A stretch of 64,000 bases of DNA from Pyricularia pennisetigena (Eukaryota; Ascomycota; Sordariomycetes; Magnaporthales; Pyriculariaceae). The stretch lies in assembly GCF_004337985.1 (NCBI RefSeq), contig NC_043741.1, forward strand, positions 3,224,953-3,288,952. Reading direction: 5' to 3'. Position numbers and translations under genes: made by a program. This document shows, one piece after another, positions 32,266-44,748 of this stretch (position 1 is the first letter of the stretch; every line of letters starts with the position of its first letter). Under the pieces are notes generated by a model, which made no database searches, had not been told where the DNA came from, and saw only the letters and a list, made by a program, of their open reading frames with translations.

Positions 32266-35254
32266 CGGCCACCAAGGGACGTCATCACGCGATTGTTGCC
32301 TTGCGGCTCCCGCTTGGACGGCACCTGCACCTTTCCCAGTGGGGGCAGAACCGGGGGTGGGTACAACACCGTCCCGGCACTGATGCTTGCCGGATACGAG
32401 CTCCAGTCGGAAGTTCGTTGCCTGCCTGAACGGCACATCTGTCATAGCCACCATTTGTCTGGAGGTTCTTCATGCTATCTGTCGATCATTGATTTGGACA
32501 TAGACATCTCAGCCAGCTTGATTAGTGTCTACCGTTTTTTTTTTTTTGTATTTACTGGACTTCAGACGCGGGAGTGGGCTTACGAGGCTCCATCTTAGCG
32601 AACGGTTGTCAGGTTGGATGTTCACTACTCTCTTGGCGGTTTCTTGCAGATTTTCTCATACCCAGAGGTTAATGTTGTTTACTTGTCTTTTCTAGTTGGC
32701 TTTTCGGCATATCTCCTTGACCAGGAACTTTTTTTGTTTAAAGTTTTTATATTTATTTTTGCTGGAACAAATAATGCCCACTCTTCACAGCTCGACTATG
32801 TTTTGTTTTATACTTACTTGTGTATGGAATACCTCTTCCGAGCCATGTACAGGCTTTGAACAAGCGATAATGGGGGCCAAAGTGCGGCTGACCAGGGCTG
32901 TGCTCCGCCTCGACGTCAATATCTACGGTAATGGCATTGCATGCTTATTTTGAAGCCGGGTATCAAGTGACACACGCCCAAGACCCGATGCTGCGGTAAG
33001 CAGTCGCTAATGCAAACACCGCAAGGGCTTCAGATGCCGACGCAACCACCACCACCAACATGCAGCCCTATGAATTGATTATGTTTGGTCATCCGACGTA
33101 TTTTGGGCAATAACATACCCATCCGTACAGCCGAAATATCCCCGTTGCGATTGCTGAGGCATCAAGTCACTTAGTTGTCCTGATGGGAAATCGAGCGCAG
33201 CCCGCCCCCATCCAGGCACCAAAATTTGGTCTTGTTGAGGTCGAACAAGTTATCTTTTTGGAGGGGTTCTTCTATGCACCAACTATGCCTTGATTACTCC
33301 GCACCATGTCGGCTCCGCCGCCCGGGGGGGCCTTTTGTCGCTTCTGCGGATTATTATTTTTTTTATGGGTTTTCTTGGTTCGAACAAGAAGACCAAGGTC
33401 TTATCATCCTCTTTTTTTCCTAATCCGGTTCTCCGGTCGGTCTCGGAGAGAAAAAAAAAATAAAATAAAAAGAAAAAAGCCATGTGGCTTTTTTCCGCAA
33501 AAGATTAAAAAAAAAAAATCAAACCTGCATCCTACCCGTGCAGCTGAACGGTCACCTCCCCCCGGGCAAGCGGTCAAGAGAAAAGGTATCTCATGGCAAC
33601 CGAAAAGAGAAATGTCAGCGGTATGACATTGCTGATCGATGGGAACTGCGCTCGTGAGCTTTTGCCCGGGGTTGGTTTTTTTTTCTCTGGGAGGGAAAAG
33701 GTTTCCACGTTGAGATTCGTAATGGTTCAGATGCTGACAATTTTCCATACGAAGCACAAAGAAAAAAAAAACAAGTTACCAAGGTAAACACAAATCATGT
33801 AAGAATAAGAGTTACAATATGTCGGTCTTTCCGATTCTGCGTCATCGCAACTTATTTTAGTATTGGGCATTGCTCATGACGCGATAGTTGTCGATAGAAG
33901 CGTTTCGTCGTCGTGTAGAACGGAATATCTCCTGAACCTTGGGTGTTGTTTTACTCCTTTGTTTTCATTGTCCTTGTTGCGCATGAATCGCATTGTATCT
34001 GTCACGATTATCAAGCTGTGTGCAAAGATAATAGTGCGTATTTACAAGCAATTCCAGCAGCTGTTGGAACTGTTGGAACTGACTCCACAATTTTGATGNN
34101 TTTCTTTATACGTATGCTTATTCACCATGACAAAAGAATACAGATCATGTTTCCCGACTTTTCCCCAATCAATTAATCGATCGATGATCATTTTTTTTCC
34201 GGTTGATCAAATAGTAACCCCGGAAACTCCGCAACCAGTACGTGCATTTGACTCTTGTTGTTTCATCGAATTGCTGTATTATCTGTTCGAAAAGAATAAT
34301 CTGCACCGTGTTAGCCCCCTGTCTTTTTTTTTTCTTGTCCCTTCCCACTTCGTAATTTAATCTGTATTCTGTTTCCATCCGATTCTGCCCTTTCGCTGCC
34401 GCCTGGAGTTGCTGTGCTCCTGGTTGACTCCACTTGAGGACTAAGAGAAAGCCTCACATGTATTTCCCACCTTGGTCAAAGCCAACCCAAGACCTGGGCT
34501 GAAATCTAAATTGATTACCCGCTTAGGTAACCCGCATACAGACAGACCTTACACAAGCACACATAGTGCGACAGACAGATGGGGCGGGCGGCACCGTGGT
34601 GGTGGATGAGGCTGCGCATGCAAGTAACCTCGTTCCTCTCGCGTGGGTCCCCTTCCGAGACTGGCGGGGGGGTGACGTCTGGGGAGGGGGTCCTTGAACT
34701 ACCAGAATTCAATGTGATAGGGTCCAATATCGTGGTTTCTCTCTTTTTTTTTTCTCATTCCCCTGACGTTGCTTTGTGTGGGTTGATTATTTAGGTTAGG
34801 TTGCCATATTCGAAACCGTGTGGTTTATTCAGCACCATGATGGCTATGAGCCTTCTTGGCTAGGTACCATTGCTTGTGTTTCTCATCCATCCGGCGTTGG
34901 ACGAATCTTTGACTCTTTTGGGGCTATGTGATTTTCTTGCCGTTATGGATTGCTTTGTTTTCTTTCTCTTTTGGGTTGACTGCTTCGCCGGAGATGGTGA
35001 TATATAAAGACTTGGGGAGGGACCTCTCGAGTCGATGATGAAGATGCCTTTGGATCACAGCATCACAGCATCAAAGCATCACACATCAGACACACTCGTA
35101 TATTTCCGCCTTTGCCACCGTATCATATCACCGCTCGACCCAGCAAACGCAAGAAGCAGCCTCATCCACATCAGCGGAACCATATATCGAGCCCAACGCA
35201 CTCTTCACAACACATCACCCAGACTTCTAACCCCCAGCAAGGAAGGTATCGAAA
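32266..35254. other. Intergenic region with homopolymer tracts and a 2-base gap
   Basis: No gene seen in 3 kb. It has T-tracts near 32535-32547, A-tracts at about 33451-33475 and 33507-33518, a G7 run near 33321-33330, and two N at 34099-34100. The last 250 bases form the promoter and 5' leader of the dehydrogenase. Confidence 0.45.
35001..35008 (+). promoter_or_regulatory. Probable TATA box of the dehydrogenase gene
   Basis: TATATAAA about 250 bases before the ATG at 35255. Distance leaves room for a leader of about 200 bases. Assignment is by motif and position only. Confidence 0.4.
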
Positions 35255-36240
35255 ATGACCTGCAACTACGGCAACTACAAGTCAAGCAGCGCCGTGGCTA
35301 GGAAGCCGCTGCCCCTGACGATACTCATCATCGGCGGCAACCGCGGTATCGGCCTGGCGTTTGTGCGACAGTACGTCGCTCTCGGGTTCAACGTCTACAC
35401 CACCTACCGCAAGTGCTCCGAGTCCGAGGCCCTTGAGGTTAGTTTATCACTCCGCCCTTCAGTTGTATACTCTTGGCTCGCTAGCATAAAGACGAGACAT
35501 GTCATGTGCCTTGGCTGACCCTAGTCTGTGCCCAAAAGCTCTTTGCGTTGGAGGCCAAAAACCCCAACAATCTCAAGGTCATGACGCTTGACCTTGCGGA
35601 CGAGAACTCGATCAACCAGGCTGCCGAGGACTTTGACGGGAAGCAGCTGGACGTGCTGATCAACTGCGGTGGTAAGTGTTTCTGCTTTTTTTTTTCTTTT
35701 TCTTTGATATTTCTCCTTTTCCCCAACATGGTACATAAACAAGGCCTGGTTGCTAAGAAGCCTCCGTCTGCAACAAAAACAGCCGTCTGCGAGATCAACC
35801 GCCCAGCCCTGGAGACGACAGCCGACGAGCTCATGTCGCGCTTCCGCATCAACTGCGTGGGCCCGTTCCTGACGACGAGGGCCTTCCTCCCGCACCTGAA
35901 GCGCAGCAAGCTCCCAGGCGGCGACCGCTCGCCGCTCGTGGTCAACATGACGTCCGAGATGGCGTCCCTGACCGAAAACCGGCCCGGCACGTGCCTGTCG
36001 TACCGCGCCTCCAAGGCCGCGCTCAACATGACCACGGTGACGCTGGCGCGCGAGCTCGAGGACCAGGGCATCGCGTGCGTGGCCTTGAGCCCCGGCAGGT
36101 GCGTCACCAAGATGGCAAAGTGGAGGGGCCTCATGGACCCGGCCGAGAGCGTCGAGGTCATGGTCGGCGTCATCGACTCGCTGCGGTTCGACGACAGTGC
36201 AAAGTTTCTCAACTTTGATGGGAGGCCTATTGCTTGGTGA
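35255..36240 (+). CDS. Short-chain dehydrogenase/reductase (C-factor-like SDR)
   Basis: Proposed CDS 35255-35437, 35539-35671 and 35783-36240, 257 residues, typical for classical SDRs. It should be an NAD(P)(H)-dependent oxidoreductase; the substrate is unknown. The Rossmann glycine motif IIGGNRGIG is at residues 27-33, and LINCG stands in for the NNAG motif. The catalytic Ser is in VVNMTSEMAS and the YRASK motif gives Tyr179 and Lys183. LSPGRCVTKMA follows beta 6. Donors are GTTAGT and GTAAGT. Intron 1's acceptor is uncertain: CTAG at 35524 breaks the frame, while AAAAG at 35538 keeps it (EALE/LFALEAKN). Intron 2 could end at AACAAG (35742) instead of AACAG (35782), adding about 13 residues after the glycine of INCG. 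There is no signal peptide. It lies 1.5 kb upstream of the ABC transporter on the same strand, with no evidence of shared control. Confidence 0.85.
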
Positions 36241-37748
36241 GAAGGGGATTTGATTGGTGGTGTATTGCAGTGCAGTGAAGTTTCTTTTTTTTTTTTTTTT
36301 TTCCCTCTTTCTCTCTCTCTGTCTTTGGCTTATTTCTTCGTGTCTCTCTTTCATCAGTCTGTTTTGTTGGCCTTTTCTTCTTATTCTGTCTTTTTACACT
36401 TGTACAACACCACATCTTGGCATAGATATCTAGAGTCGAGGATGTATCATTAGATTCATATATACGGACAAATTGTTTGTTATGTCCATGTTTGACCGTT
36501 TTGTTGACTCGGAATTTGAGTTTTACCTATTAAGAATCCCTGAATATCATGAGCACACCCAAACTGGACCAACCCATATCCCAGCATTGAGCAATGTCGG
36601 GCATGGAGCGACTAAAGCCAAGAGGTCAGTTCTTGCACAGCTCCGCTCCATAGTGCAGTCAACACCGAACATTGCCGGCGTCATCTGCAGTGTAATCGTT
36701 TTGTTGCAGGTGCATTATCTGCATGCTCATCGTCGCCAAGTGTCAGCGTTCACAGCAAACTCTTCTTTTTTCCCCATTGGATCCAAGTGACTCAATGTCT
36801 TTGGTCCGCGGGCGCCGGACCCATTACAGCGTGCCAACACGTGGGATGACGTTACTTTTTGTGCTTCTATCAGTTTCTCTTTCGACCACGATCTGCAAAA
36901 CATGTCAGGCGGCGAAATGTAACCTCCAGAGACTTGTTTGATGTCGAAAATATCGGCGGGCGAATTATTTAAAAAAAGAATATAATCATGTTCTTACGTG
37001 GCCCCGTGTCCAAACATATATGTTGGTCGAGTGGCTGAAAAACTTTATGTCGTGGACTAAAATGGCACATGTAGCCCGGGCCATGACGGCATCGGAGCCC
37101 GCGGGTACTGTAGCCTGCATGGTAGCTAAAATCTCAAGTTTACTAGCGCCGATGCGGAAATTTGGCGGGGTTGATCCTAGCGTCTCCCCGCGCGTATAGT
37201 TGGACTCAACGGCCAGGAACCCGCGGGCTCCTTACCTGAGCAGCACCATTGTGGCCCTTTCAACAAGCGCAAACAAAACAGAAACGTCTGATAATTCACT
37301 GGGCTCAATTTCAGAAGAGGAAAAGAAAAAAAAAACCACGGTTCCTGGCGGTATGGATCGAGTAAAATTCCACGGGTATTATTCGTCATCAACATTAACT
37401 CGGTGTCCGCGAACAGCGTGTTCTTGGCCGGCCCAAATGATCCGTTTCCTGATTTCGTTTGGCGCTCTACAATTTTGCTTGGCTTTCAAGGGTTCATCTT
37501 TTTGACTCTGCAAAAAGCTTAAGATTGCATCTCTGGTCTCCAGTATAATAAATAGTTTTTATACCAACACATTCCCCGCAAACCTCACAGTCTCTGGAAT
37601 TGGACCAGTGTGGTTTGGCTCAAGACAAGTTTTCGTCTGGAAGTTGGGATTTACGACTTTAAAATTTCGACGTCTTTTCTTTTGTTTCTTGTTCTTCTTA
37701 CGTTACCAAAAGGCGCTACGTCAAAACTTTAGGAAAATCATAGACGCC
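36241..37748. other. Intergenic region, no gene seen
   Basis: Between the dehydrogenase and the ABC transporter, same strand. It has a T-tract near 36282-36302 with CT-rich flank and an A-tract near 37325-37335. No coding signal. Confidence 0.5.
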
Positions 37749-40700
37749 ATGGGTTCCGCGGCTGTAGGGCGCAGTCCCAGCACCGAGAAACCCTCATCGG
37801 AAAAGGGCTCAGAGGATGCAGCGTCCAGAGAGGCTGTGGAGGCGGCCAACAGCAAAGATGAAGAATCAGCAGATGGAGGCTTCAAGAGCTTCATCGTAAG
37901 TAACCAACATCTACGCAGCCACAATGACATCACCAGTGTTGAAACTAAGCATCACGGAATCTCCAGAGGATATTCACCTTTGCCAGGCCTATCGACTTTA
38001 TCACCCTGTCAGTGGCACTCTTGGCGACGTTCGTGTCCGGAACCGCCATGGCGATGACGAACCTTGTCCTGGGCCAGTTCGTCAACATCCTTGGAGACTT
38101 CACCACGGGAGCATCCTCTCCAGAGCAGTTCCGGGCCAATGCGGGCGAGTACGCACTGCGCTTCGTCTACCTCGGAATCGCGCGCCTGGCCGGCGTCTAC
38201 CTCTACGCCTCGCTGTCGACCTATGCCGCCTACCACACCACGCGCAACCTCCGCCACGCGTATCTGCGCGCCGCGCTGTCTCAGGAGGTGGCATTCTTCG
38301 ACCGCGGCACCGCCGGATCCATCTCTGCGCAGGCCACGTCCAACGGCAAACTCATCCAGTCGGGCATCGCCGAGAAGCTGGGCACCGTGTTCCAGGCGCT
38401 GGCCACTTTTGTCGGAGCATTCATCATCGCCTTTATCGCCAACTGGAAGCTGACGCTAATCCTGATATGCATTGCCCCGGCCCTGGTTATCGTAATGGGC
38501 ATCAGCGCCGGTGCGGATAGCAAGGTCGAGGCCCAGGTGTTGAAGGTGCAGGCCCAAGGGGCAAGCTTTGCAGAGACCATCCTATCGAGCGCCCGAAACG
38601 TGCACGCCTTCAGCCTTCGTGATCGTCTGATGCGTCGGTTTGAGGAATACCTCGAGGAAGCCAACCGGCTAGGCAATAAGAAAAATGCCATTTATGGAGC
38701 CTTTTTCAGCGCCGAGTATACGATCGTCTATCTGGGTCTTGCTCTGGCCTTTTGGCAGGGACTGAACTTGGTAGCCAGAGGCGATGTCCCGAATGTTGGT
38801 GTCGTCTACACGTACGTCGTCCACCCCATCCACCCCATCCACCCATCTGCCCAGCCGTCTTGGAAACTAACCGACTGGGTTCCCTGATATCTACAGCGTG
38901 ATGATGTGTGTCATCACTGGTACGATCTCCATCACTGCCGTTGCGCCGTCAACAATAGCTTTCAGCAGAGCCGCCTCCGCAGCCGCCGAGCTCTTCCGGC
39001 TTATCGACCGGGCCTCGGAAATTAACCCCTTTGACAAATCTGGCGAGAAGCCGACAGAGATCGAGGGTTCTATGGAGTTTGACGACGTAACGTTTGCGTA
39101 TCCCACTCGTCCTGGTATCAATGTGTTGAAGAACTTTTCCTTGCACATTCCGGCTGGCAAGGTGACGGCTTTGGTGGTAAGTGCTGTTTCTGTAGAGTTA
39201 AACCCCCATCCCCATGAAGCATGCATCAGGTCTCTAAAGCGGTACTGCAGGGCATGAGCGGCTCGGGCAAGTCTACTTGCATCGGCCTCATCGAGAGATG
39301 GTACAACCCAGCCAGCGGAGCCGTCAAACTTGACGGTCGGCCCATCAACGAACTCAACCTGAACTGGCTGCGTACAAACGTCCGGTTGGTTCAGCAAGAA
39401 CCTGTCCTCTTCAACGGGACGGTGTTTGAGAACATTGCAAACGGACTGGTCGGAACACCATTGGAGAAGGCATCACCGGCGGAGCAAAAGGAGACCATCG
39501 AAAGGGCGGCGGCAACGGCCTTTGCGCACGATTTCATCATGACCCTGCCAGAGGGCTACCAGACGCGCATCGGAGAACGCGGTGGGCTTCTTTCCGGCGG
39601 CCAAAAGCAGCGGATTGCTATCGCGAGGAGCATCGTCTCGGACCCGAGGATCTTGCTGCTCGACGAAGCGACAAGCGCGCTCGACCCCCACGCCGAAGGC
39701 ATAGTGCAACAGGCCCTCGACAACGCATCGCGCGAGCGCACCACGGTGGTCATCGCCCACAAGCTTGCCACCATCCGGGGGGCGGACAACATCGTGGTCA
39801 TGGCCAAGGGCGAGATTGTGGAGCAGGGTACGCACGACGAGCTGTTGGCCCGCGGCGAGGCCGGCGCGTATTTCCGCATGGTGCAGGCGCAGACGCTTTC
39901 CAAGACGTCGGGCGAGTCGGACAGCGACGACGGTGGAGTCGAGGGTGCCGCCGGAAAATCTGTCGACAGTTCTGACGACGAGGGGAAGAGCCGAGGGGTT
40001 GGAGGAGGAGGAGGAGGAGGAGGAGGAGAGGGTGACGTCGCGATGGATGATGTGGCGCAGATGCAGTCGGTCGTCAGGTACAAGACTGCCGAGCGCGAGC
40101 ATGCGGCGGCTTTGCAGAATCGCGAGGACTTTGAGCTGTACAAACGCTCTGGCTTCATCCACACGGTTGCCAAGCTGATCGCCGACAGCCCCGAGCTCAA
40201 GTGGGTGTATGCAGTGGTGCTCATCACATGCATCAGCGGAGGTAAGTCGGAATGCCGTTGCGCTCGAAGATATATATCCATACATGCTGCTAAAAGTAGC
40301 CGCTAACAACGCAAACAGGCGCCCTCATTGTTGTCCAAGCCGTCATCCTGGCCCTGACGCTCGACGTTTTCAACGCCCAAGACCTGACGGCCGTCTTGCC
40401 CCGTGGAAACTTTTTCGCGGCAATGTTTGTTGTTCTTGCCGCAGCTAGTTTTGTGTCGTGGTTCGCCAACGGCTGGGCCACCAACATCATGGCCCAGACA
40501 CTCAGCCGCAAGGTCAGGCGCACGCTGCTCGACGGCTTCCTGCGACAAGATTTGCAGTTCTTCGATCGGGACGAGAACACGGTGGGGGCTCTGACGGCCC
40601 GGCTCGACTCGCACCCGCAGTCCGTCCTCGAGCTCATGGGGTTCAACCTCGGTATCATGCTCAGCGCGATAGTCAGCGTCGTCGGCGCGTCGATCCTGGC

Positions 40701-41671
40701 CATTGCGATATCGTGGAAGCTGGGCCTGGTGGGCGTGTTTGCCGGCCTGCCTCCGCTGCTGGTGGCGGGCTGGTTGCGCATCCGGCTCGAGACCAAGATG
40801 GACAGCACGGCCGACGCCAGGTTTTCCAACAGCGCCTCGCTGGCTTCCGAGTCCATCATGGCCATACGCACCATCTCGTCTCTGGCGACGGAGGAAGCGG
40901 TGCTACAAAAGTACACGGCGGAGCTGGACAGGGCAACGTCGTCGCTGAAGAGGCCGTTGTTTGTCATGATGACGTGGTTTGCGTTCACGCAAGCGGCCGA
41001 GTATTTTGTGCTTGCGCTTGGCTTTTGGTGAGTTTTTTTTTTTTTTTCTCTACCACTCCCGTCAGAATTGATTTTCCCCAGGCTTTGCATGCTGATTATA
41101 TTCTTGGGTCAGGTATGGCTCCCGCCTCATGTCCTTTGGTGAGGCGACATTCTACGAATTCTTCGTCGCCTTTATCGGAGTGTTTTTCGCCGGCCAACAA
41201 GCCGGCATTTTGTTCACCTTTTCCAGCAGCTTCACCAAAGCTCTCTATGCAGCCAACTACTACTTTTGGATCAAGAACCTGGAGCCGACGATCCGCGAAA
41301 CGGACGAGAACCGCGACAAGGGACCGAGGAGCAAGGTCAGCTCGATCGAACTCGACCAGGTGCGGTTCGCCTACCCGCTCAGGCCAGACACCCAAGTCCT
41401 CCGCGGCGTCTCGCTCGAGGTAAAGCCGGGCTCCTTCGTGGCGCTCGTCGGGGCGTCGGGCTGCGGCAAATCCACGGCCATGGCGCTCCTGGAGAGGTTC
41501 TACGACCCGTCCAAGGGCAAGATAGTCATCGACGGCGCGGACGATCTGCGCGAGCTCAACCCCAGGCTGTACAGGCGGCACGTGTCGCTGGTGCAGCAGG
41601 AGCCGACGCTGTACCCGGGCTCGATCCGAGACAACGTGGCGTACGGCGTCGACGTGGCCACCGACGACGAC

Positions 41672-41711
<40 letters not shown>

Positions 41712-42145
41712 TGGTCTCGGACGCCAGGATCGAGGCGGCGCTCCGGGCGGCCAACGCGTGGGACTTTGTGTGCTCGCTGCCCGAGGGCACGGGCACCGTG
41801 TGCGGCACGTCGGGCAGCCAGCTGTCGGGGGGCCAGCGGCAGCGCATCGCCATCGCGCGCGCCCTCGTCCGCGACCCGCGCGTGCTGCTCCTGGACGAGG
41901 CCACCAGCGCCCTCGACACCGAGTCGGAAAAGGTGGTGCAGGCCGCGCTGGCCGAGGCCGCCCGCGCCGGCGGCCGCATCACCGTCGCCGTCGCCCACCG
42001 CCTCTCCACCGTGCGGGACGCCGACTTGATTTGCGTCTTTTACGCCGGCAGGATCGCCGAGGCCGGCACGCACGAGGAGCTGCTGGGGAGGGGAGGGCTG
42101 TATAGCAAGATGTGCGAGGCGCAGAGCCTTGATCGGAAGGTTTGA
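37749..42145 (+). CDS. Full-size ABC-B (MDR/P-glycoprotein-type) transporter
   Basis: Six exons: 37749-37895, 37967-38811, 38897-39176, 39251-40241, 40319-41027 and 41113-42145; 1334 residues. The layout is TMD1-NBD1-TMD2-NBD2, as in eukaryotic multidrug exporters and lipophilic peptide exporters. After a 50-residue Ser/Glu-rich cytosolic N-terminus, TMD1 spans about 60-345. NBD1 has GMSGSGKST at 425-433, created by splicing at ALV/GMSG. It also has LSGGQKQRIAIARS near 537 and ILLLDEATSALD near 557. An acidic linker with a Gly9 run (coded at about 40001-40027) precedes TMD2 (about 760-1050). NBD2 has GASGCGKST near 1104, LSGGQRQRIAIARAL near 1228 and VLLLDEATSALD. Both nucleotide sites look intact. 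A Ser12 repeat interrupts NBD2 at about 1178-1190. All five introns have GT/AG ends with donors GTAAGT, GTACGT or GTGAGT. The substrate cannot be told. Confidence 0.93.
41675..41710 (+). repeat. (AGC)12 microsatellite coding Ser12
   Basis: Twelve exact AGC units in frame, inside the second nucleotide-binding domain of the ABC transporter, between the Q-loop region and the signature motif. Confidence 0.95.
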
Positions 42146-42842
42146 ATACTGCATTATGTTTTTTTTTTTTTTTTTTTTTTTCTCTTTTCCATTTGTGTTA
42201 TTCTGATAGAGCGTCTCCATGTACCGGTCTGCATATACCTAATACTCATTTCCATACATGTTTTGTAATACTTGGGAGTCTAACTGTTGTACATGTATAT
42301 ATCACAATTGTAAAAAGAGCGTGGGCGTTATTGGTGTTTGGAGACCTTTCAATAGAGAATTTTGTACAATATCACATCTAACAGACTCAAACTCCCTGGA
42401 TATGAATCCTTCAAAAGCTCGCTTGGCAATCATGGGCCCCTGGTTTTGCATTGACGACACGCAAACAGTGGACTGCAGCAGCAGCACCAGCAGCAGCTTG
42501 AAAGGGAACAAAACCACACCGGCTTGGGGGTTTTGAGTATCATAGTTGCCCCTGCCCAGGCTCGGATTTATTTTGACAATGTGCGGACCATCGGCAAATA
42601 TCCATATCCGGGAAAACGCCTCATCTTAGCTGACCACCCACCCCTTGGTCTGGGCGGCCCGTGAAGGTTGTTTCTCCCCTGCTGCTGCTGCTGCTGCTGC
42701 CATGCCGACTATTCAAATAGAATGGACTGGACCTTTACTCTAATTCATCTTCGAGACTTTTGTTGGTCGGGAGTGGCGAGTCGACCAAAGAGCATTTGCA
42801 CAAATCGAGACTGCCTAGTCTGGGCTGCTGCCTTGTGCAGGC

Positions 42843-42874
<32 letters not shown>

Positions 42875-42880
42875 CTNNAG

Positions 42881-42969
<89 letters not shown>

Positions 42970-44748
42970 ATGGGCGACATTCTCGGTGTGACGGTAATGC
43001 TGACAGTGGAGCTTGGAAAAAAGCTGGCGTGGGGGCTGAGCAGGAGCCGTATGCTTGTTGGACCGCGACGTCTCTCTTGTTCGGTCCCCACTTGTCGACT
43101 GCTTATTTGCTTTCATGGAACCTTTCCCCTCCCCGGGTACAAGACCCCCATAAAAAACATGATTGCGGACGAACCAGATCGACGGCAGCGTACTCTCTTA
43201 CTATAATGGGCAAGAGGATCATAATGTACGCCAGTACAGCCTATAGAGGGTTGGAACAGTAAAATGGAGACGTTATACCCCACAAACGCTCCGTCGATAA
43301 ATTAGCAGAAGGCTGCTTGCACCGTTCAAAGTATTGTCTGTCTTGTTGTTCCTTTCAAATCAAGGAATTATCCGACGCCGGGCTTTAAAACTGTGGTTCG
43401 TTTTCGATTGAAGCACCACGGCACAGACAGTATCCCTCCCGCAACGTGGTCGGCAAGTTCCACTTTCCCAGTGACAAATCAATCGTACTGCGGCACGCAC
43501 AGGAAGGCAGGCATCCCCCAATTGGAGGTAGATCTTGGCCGTTTTGAGGATGGGAAAAGTTGTAAGTGAACCAAGAAAGCATCACATTAGTTCAGGTTGG
43601 GGGTATTTCAAATCGACAATCAAAACCCCACGGTTACTTGATGGATTGTTTCTGTATCAAGTATTGAAGAATGCAACCTGTACGGTCTGCTTCGCATCTT
43701 CTGGCGACTATTTTACGGTTCCATTTCGACTGTTCATGTATTGCACATCTTCAAGACGCATCACCAATACAAGAAAGAAGCCGATCCCTAATGGTCCTTT
43801 TTTTTTTTTCGGTCGCGTCCCAAATCCCATAGGCCAAGAGCCACTAGCAAGGACCCCCCGGCATAACGGGCGCTAAACCCAGGGTTGCGTCTATTGCAAG
43901 GCCCACCACAGGCAAAGCTGAGGTTGCGGGCTCTCACCTCCCTCATGCAGTCTCGAGAGCTTGGCGTAAGAAGAGGCGAACATGATTGCCGGGTCTGGCC
44001 GTATCAATTTCCCTTGCCCTGCAGCAGCCGATGTTCCGCCGTGTGTTCTTGGGTGTGTGCTGGTACTGCCGTCAAGTTGTGTTGTTTGCGTGATGTGGGA
44101 TGGATCATTATCCAAGTCGCCATGGTATGTGTGTATGTCTATGTATGTGTGCGTATGTTTGTATCTCTCTCTGCCCGTCAAGATGGTTGGCCTCGAGCAC
44201 CCTGGCATGCCGAGTACCGCCACTGCTACTCTTGACAAAGTAGCCGAGTACCTGCATGCCACATACAATCCTACCTCAACACGGGCATGTGGAATACCTC
44301 GAGCAGGGGGGCGGGACGGGAAGGATACTCCGTGTTTATAGTTGAGCACCCTCTCTTTCACAGCCCTGTGCAAGGCAGGCGGTAGTCAGATTGGTTTTCC
44401 ATTTTGCATTCCCGCCCCGCACAAATCCATTCAACCTTGCCGGGCTACTTACTTACCTTTGTTCTCTTTTTTTTTCTTTTCTTTCTCTTGTTTGGTTTTA
44501 TTTTTGAGTGCCAGAAAGTTCAAAAATCGACTTGATTATTTTTTTTCCCCGTTGTGTTTGCGCCCAACTCGCATCCCGACTCATTAGTGCTCAAGGCAGT
44601 AACGTGTGACACAAAAACAAACTCGTGCGTGAGCATCGAGATAAGCAAGAACAAAAGAACAAACAAGCCGACGACGGCTGTGACACAAACCCAATAACAA
44701 CTTGTGAAAGCGAAAAGAAAAAAACCAGCAGCAAAACAACCGCCCACA
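42146..44748. other. Intergenic region with long homopolymers and a gap
   Basis: No gene seen in 2.6 kb. It holds a T-tract just after the ABC stop (about 42160-42181), a (CTG)7 run near 42679-42701, and the T30/NN/A87 structure at 42845-42967. A GT-rich stretch lies at about 44127-44163. Part may be the 5' leader of the lectin-like gene. Confidence 0.45.
42845..42967. repeat. T30 - CTNNAG - A87 inverted homopolymer with gap
   Basis: Thirty T, then CT, two N, AG, then 87 A. The arms are complementary and could form a hairpin, but the N pair at the exact centre suggests a join of two reads or contigs across a homopolymer. Confidence 0.85.

Noticed and set aside
41096..42220. 374-codon frame antisense to the ABC transporter NBD2
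   Set aside because: Opposite strand has complete NBD motifs; antisense frame is Ala/Gly/Arg-rich shadow.
42845..42967. Hairpin terminator or functional cruciform
   Set aside because: Centre is N, and a T/A homopolymer pair is more easily an assembly join; no gene ends nearby.
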